A DNA stretch of 6,087 bases. Source: Caryophanales bacterium UBA5732. Its GTDB lineage: Bacteria; Bacillota_I; Bacilli_A; Izemoplasmatales; Hujiaoplasmataceae. Made by a program: the position numbers and the translations under genes. Under the pieces are notes generated by a model that did no database searches, was not told the origin of the DNA, and worked only from the letters and a program-made list of their open reading frames with translations. Positions 5,606 to 6,087 of this stretch are shown here, one piece after another. The DNA lies in contig DIGC01000034.1 of the NCBI GenBank assembly GCA_002419445.1, positions 2,805 through 8,891 on the forward strand, in the 5' to 3' direction. Position 1 is the first letter of the stretch, and each line of letters opens with the position of its first letter.

Positions 5606-6087
5606 ATGGATTTATTTAAAAAGTGTGACGAGTTTACATTAGCTGAAGAATACAAAGAATTAGGGATTTATCCTTATTTTCACGCTTTGGAAACTAAACA
5701 AGACATTGAAGTTTTAATGGAAGGTAAAAGAAGAATCATGATTGGTTCTAATAATTACCTTGGTTTAACTGGCGATGAAAGAGTTATCGAGGCTGGAGTC
5801 AAGGCTTTAAAAGAGTTTGGATCTGGTGTTTCTGGTTCAAGATTTTTGAACGGAACACTTACTACGCACATAATATTAGAAAAAGAATTAGCTGAATTTT
5901 TGAATAAAGAAGCTTGTGTAACTTTTTCAACTGGATTTCAATCAAATTTAGGGATACTTTCTGCTATAGCTGGTAGAAATGATCTAGTTTTTAGCGATAG
6001 AGAAAATCATGCCTCTATTTATGATGGAATAAGATTATCTTATGCTGAGATGGTTAGATTCCAACATAACGATATGGTGGATTTAGA
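5606..6087 (+). CDS. Alpha-oxoamine synthase, serine palmitoyltransferase-like (3' end outside window)
   Basis: Only the first 160 codons of an expected roughly 390-400 are present. The protein is a fold-type I PLP enzyme of the alpha-oxoamine synthase family, which condenses an amino acid with an acyl-CoA or acyl-ACP and releases CO2. Visible marks are GSNNYLGL (47-54), FGSGVSGSRFLNGTLTTHIILE (71-92), FSTGFQSNLG (107-116) and ENHASIYDG (133-141), where His135 is the PLP-stacking histidine, then EMVRFQHND (148-156). The catalytic lysine lies beyond the window. Members with known activity include Kbl, BioF and serine palmitoyltransferase (SPT). From memory, Kbl reads ASVRFICGT and BioF reads GGSG/GGSR..SG at the segment where this protein has SGSRFLNGT, while SPT has NGSRxLNGT, FSTGxxxNLGIxS and SHASIYDG. 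SPT or a close acyl-transferring relative is therefore favoured. It has its own promoter and RBS after a terminator. Confidence 0.92.
   Translation, partial: MDLFKKCDEFTLAEEYKELGIYPYFHALETKQDIEVLMEGKRRIMIGSNNYLGLTGDERVIEAGVKALKEFGSGVSGSRFLNGTLTTHIILEKELAEFLNKEACVTFSTGFQSNLGILSAIAGRNDLVFSDRENHASIYDGIRLSYAEMVRFQHNDMVDL

Noticed and set aside
1..6087. Mycoplasma-type genetic code (TGA = Trp), considered because of the AT bias
   Set aside because: All tryptophans seen in conserved positions use TGG, hutI ends in TGA exactly at the coupled start of the next gene, and no gene contains an in-frame TGA.
1..6087. A phage-defence, CRISPR or mobile-element system
   Set aside because: No transposase, integrase, nuclease, repeat-spacer array, terminal inverted repeats or target-site duplication was seen; the genes are metabolic, regulatory and transport genes.

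Overview
The window is AT-rich, gene-dense DNA from a low-GC Gram-positive-type bacterium (Bacillota or a walled or wall-less relative such as an Erysipelotrichales or Acholeplasma-like lineage). Evidence is the strong A/T bias, purine-rich GGAGG-type ribosome binding sites, short or overlapping gene junctions, T-tract hairpin terminators and -35/-10 promoters of the sigma-A type. Every tryptophan in the predicted proteins is encoded by TGG and no gene uses an in-frame TGA, so the standard bacterial code applies rather than the Mycoplasma code. All six genes lie on the + strand. No RNA gene, insertion sequence or CRISPR array was seen.

Region 1 (1-2600) is the 3' end of a histidine-utilisation operon. 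It holds the C-terminal two thirds of imidazolonepropionase (hutI), a formimidoyl-tetrahydrofolate cyclodeaminase, a small transaldolase-family enzyme and an uncharacterised 148-residue helical protein. The junctions are a 4-base ATGA overlap, a 15-base gap with a strong RBS, and a 2-base gap. A hairpin terminator closes the unit at 2554-2598. HutI makes N-formimino-glutamate; a formiminotransferase, presumably upstream, would pass the formimino group to tetrahydrofolate; the cyclodeaminase then releases ammonia and yields 5,10-methenyl-tetrahydrofolate. The sugar-phosphate enzyme and the unknown protein have no obvious place in that pathway.

Region 2 (2601-5590) is a two-gene regulator/exporter unit. 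A good sigma-A promoter is embedded in a cluster of TGACAA half-sites. A TetR-family repressor follows, overlapping by 8 bases a MacB/FtsX-type ABC transporter that has ATPase and permease in one chain. The layout suggests an autorepressed, inducible efflux or envelope-stress system.

Region 3 (5513-6087) starts with a compact intergenic segment in which the terminator hairpin of the transporter and an extended -10 promoter for the next gene share bases. That next gene runs off the window and encodes an alpha-oxoamine synthase. Its visible residues look more like serine palmitoyltransferase than like glycine C-acetyltransferase (Kbl) or BioF, which would imply sphingolipid-type chemistry in this low-GC organism. 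This is the most interesting lead in the window.
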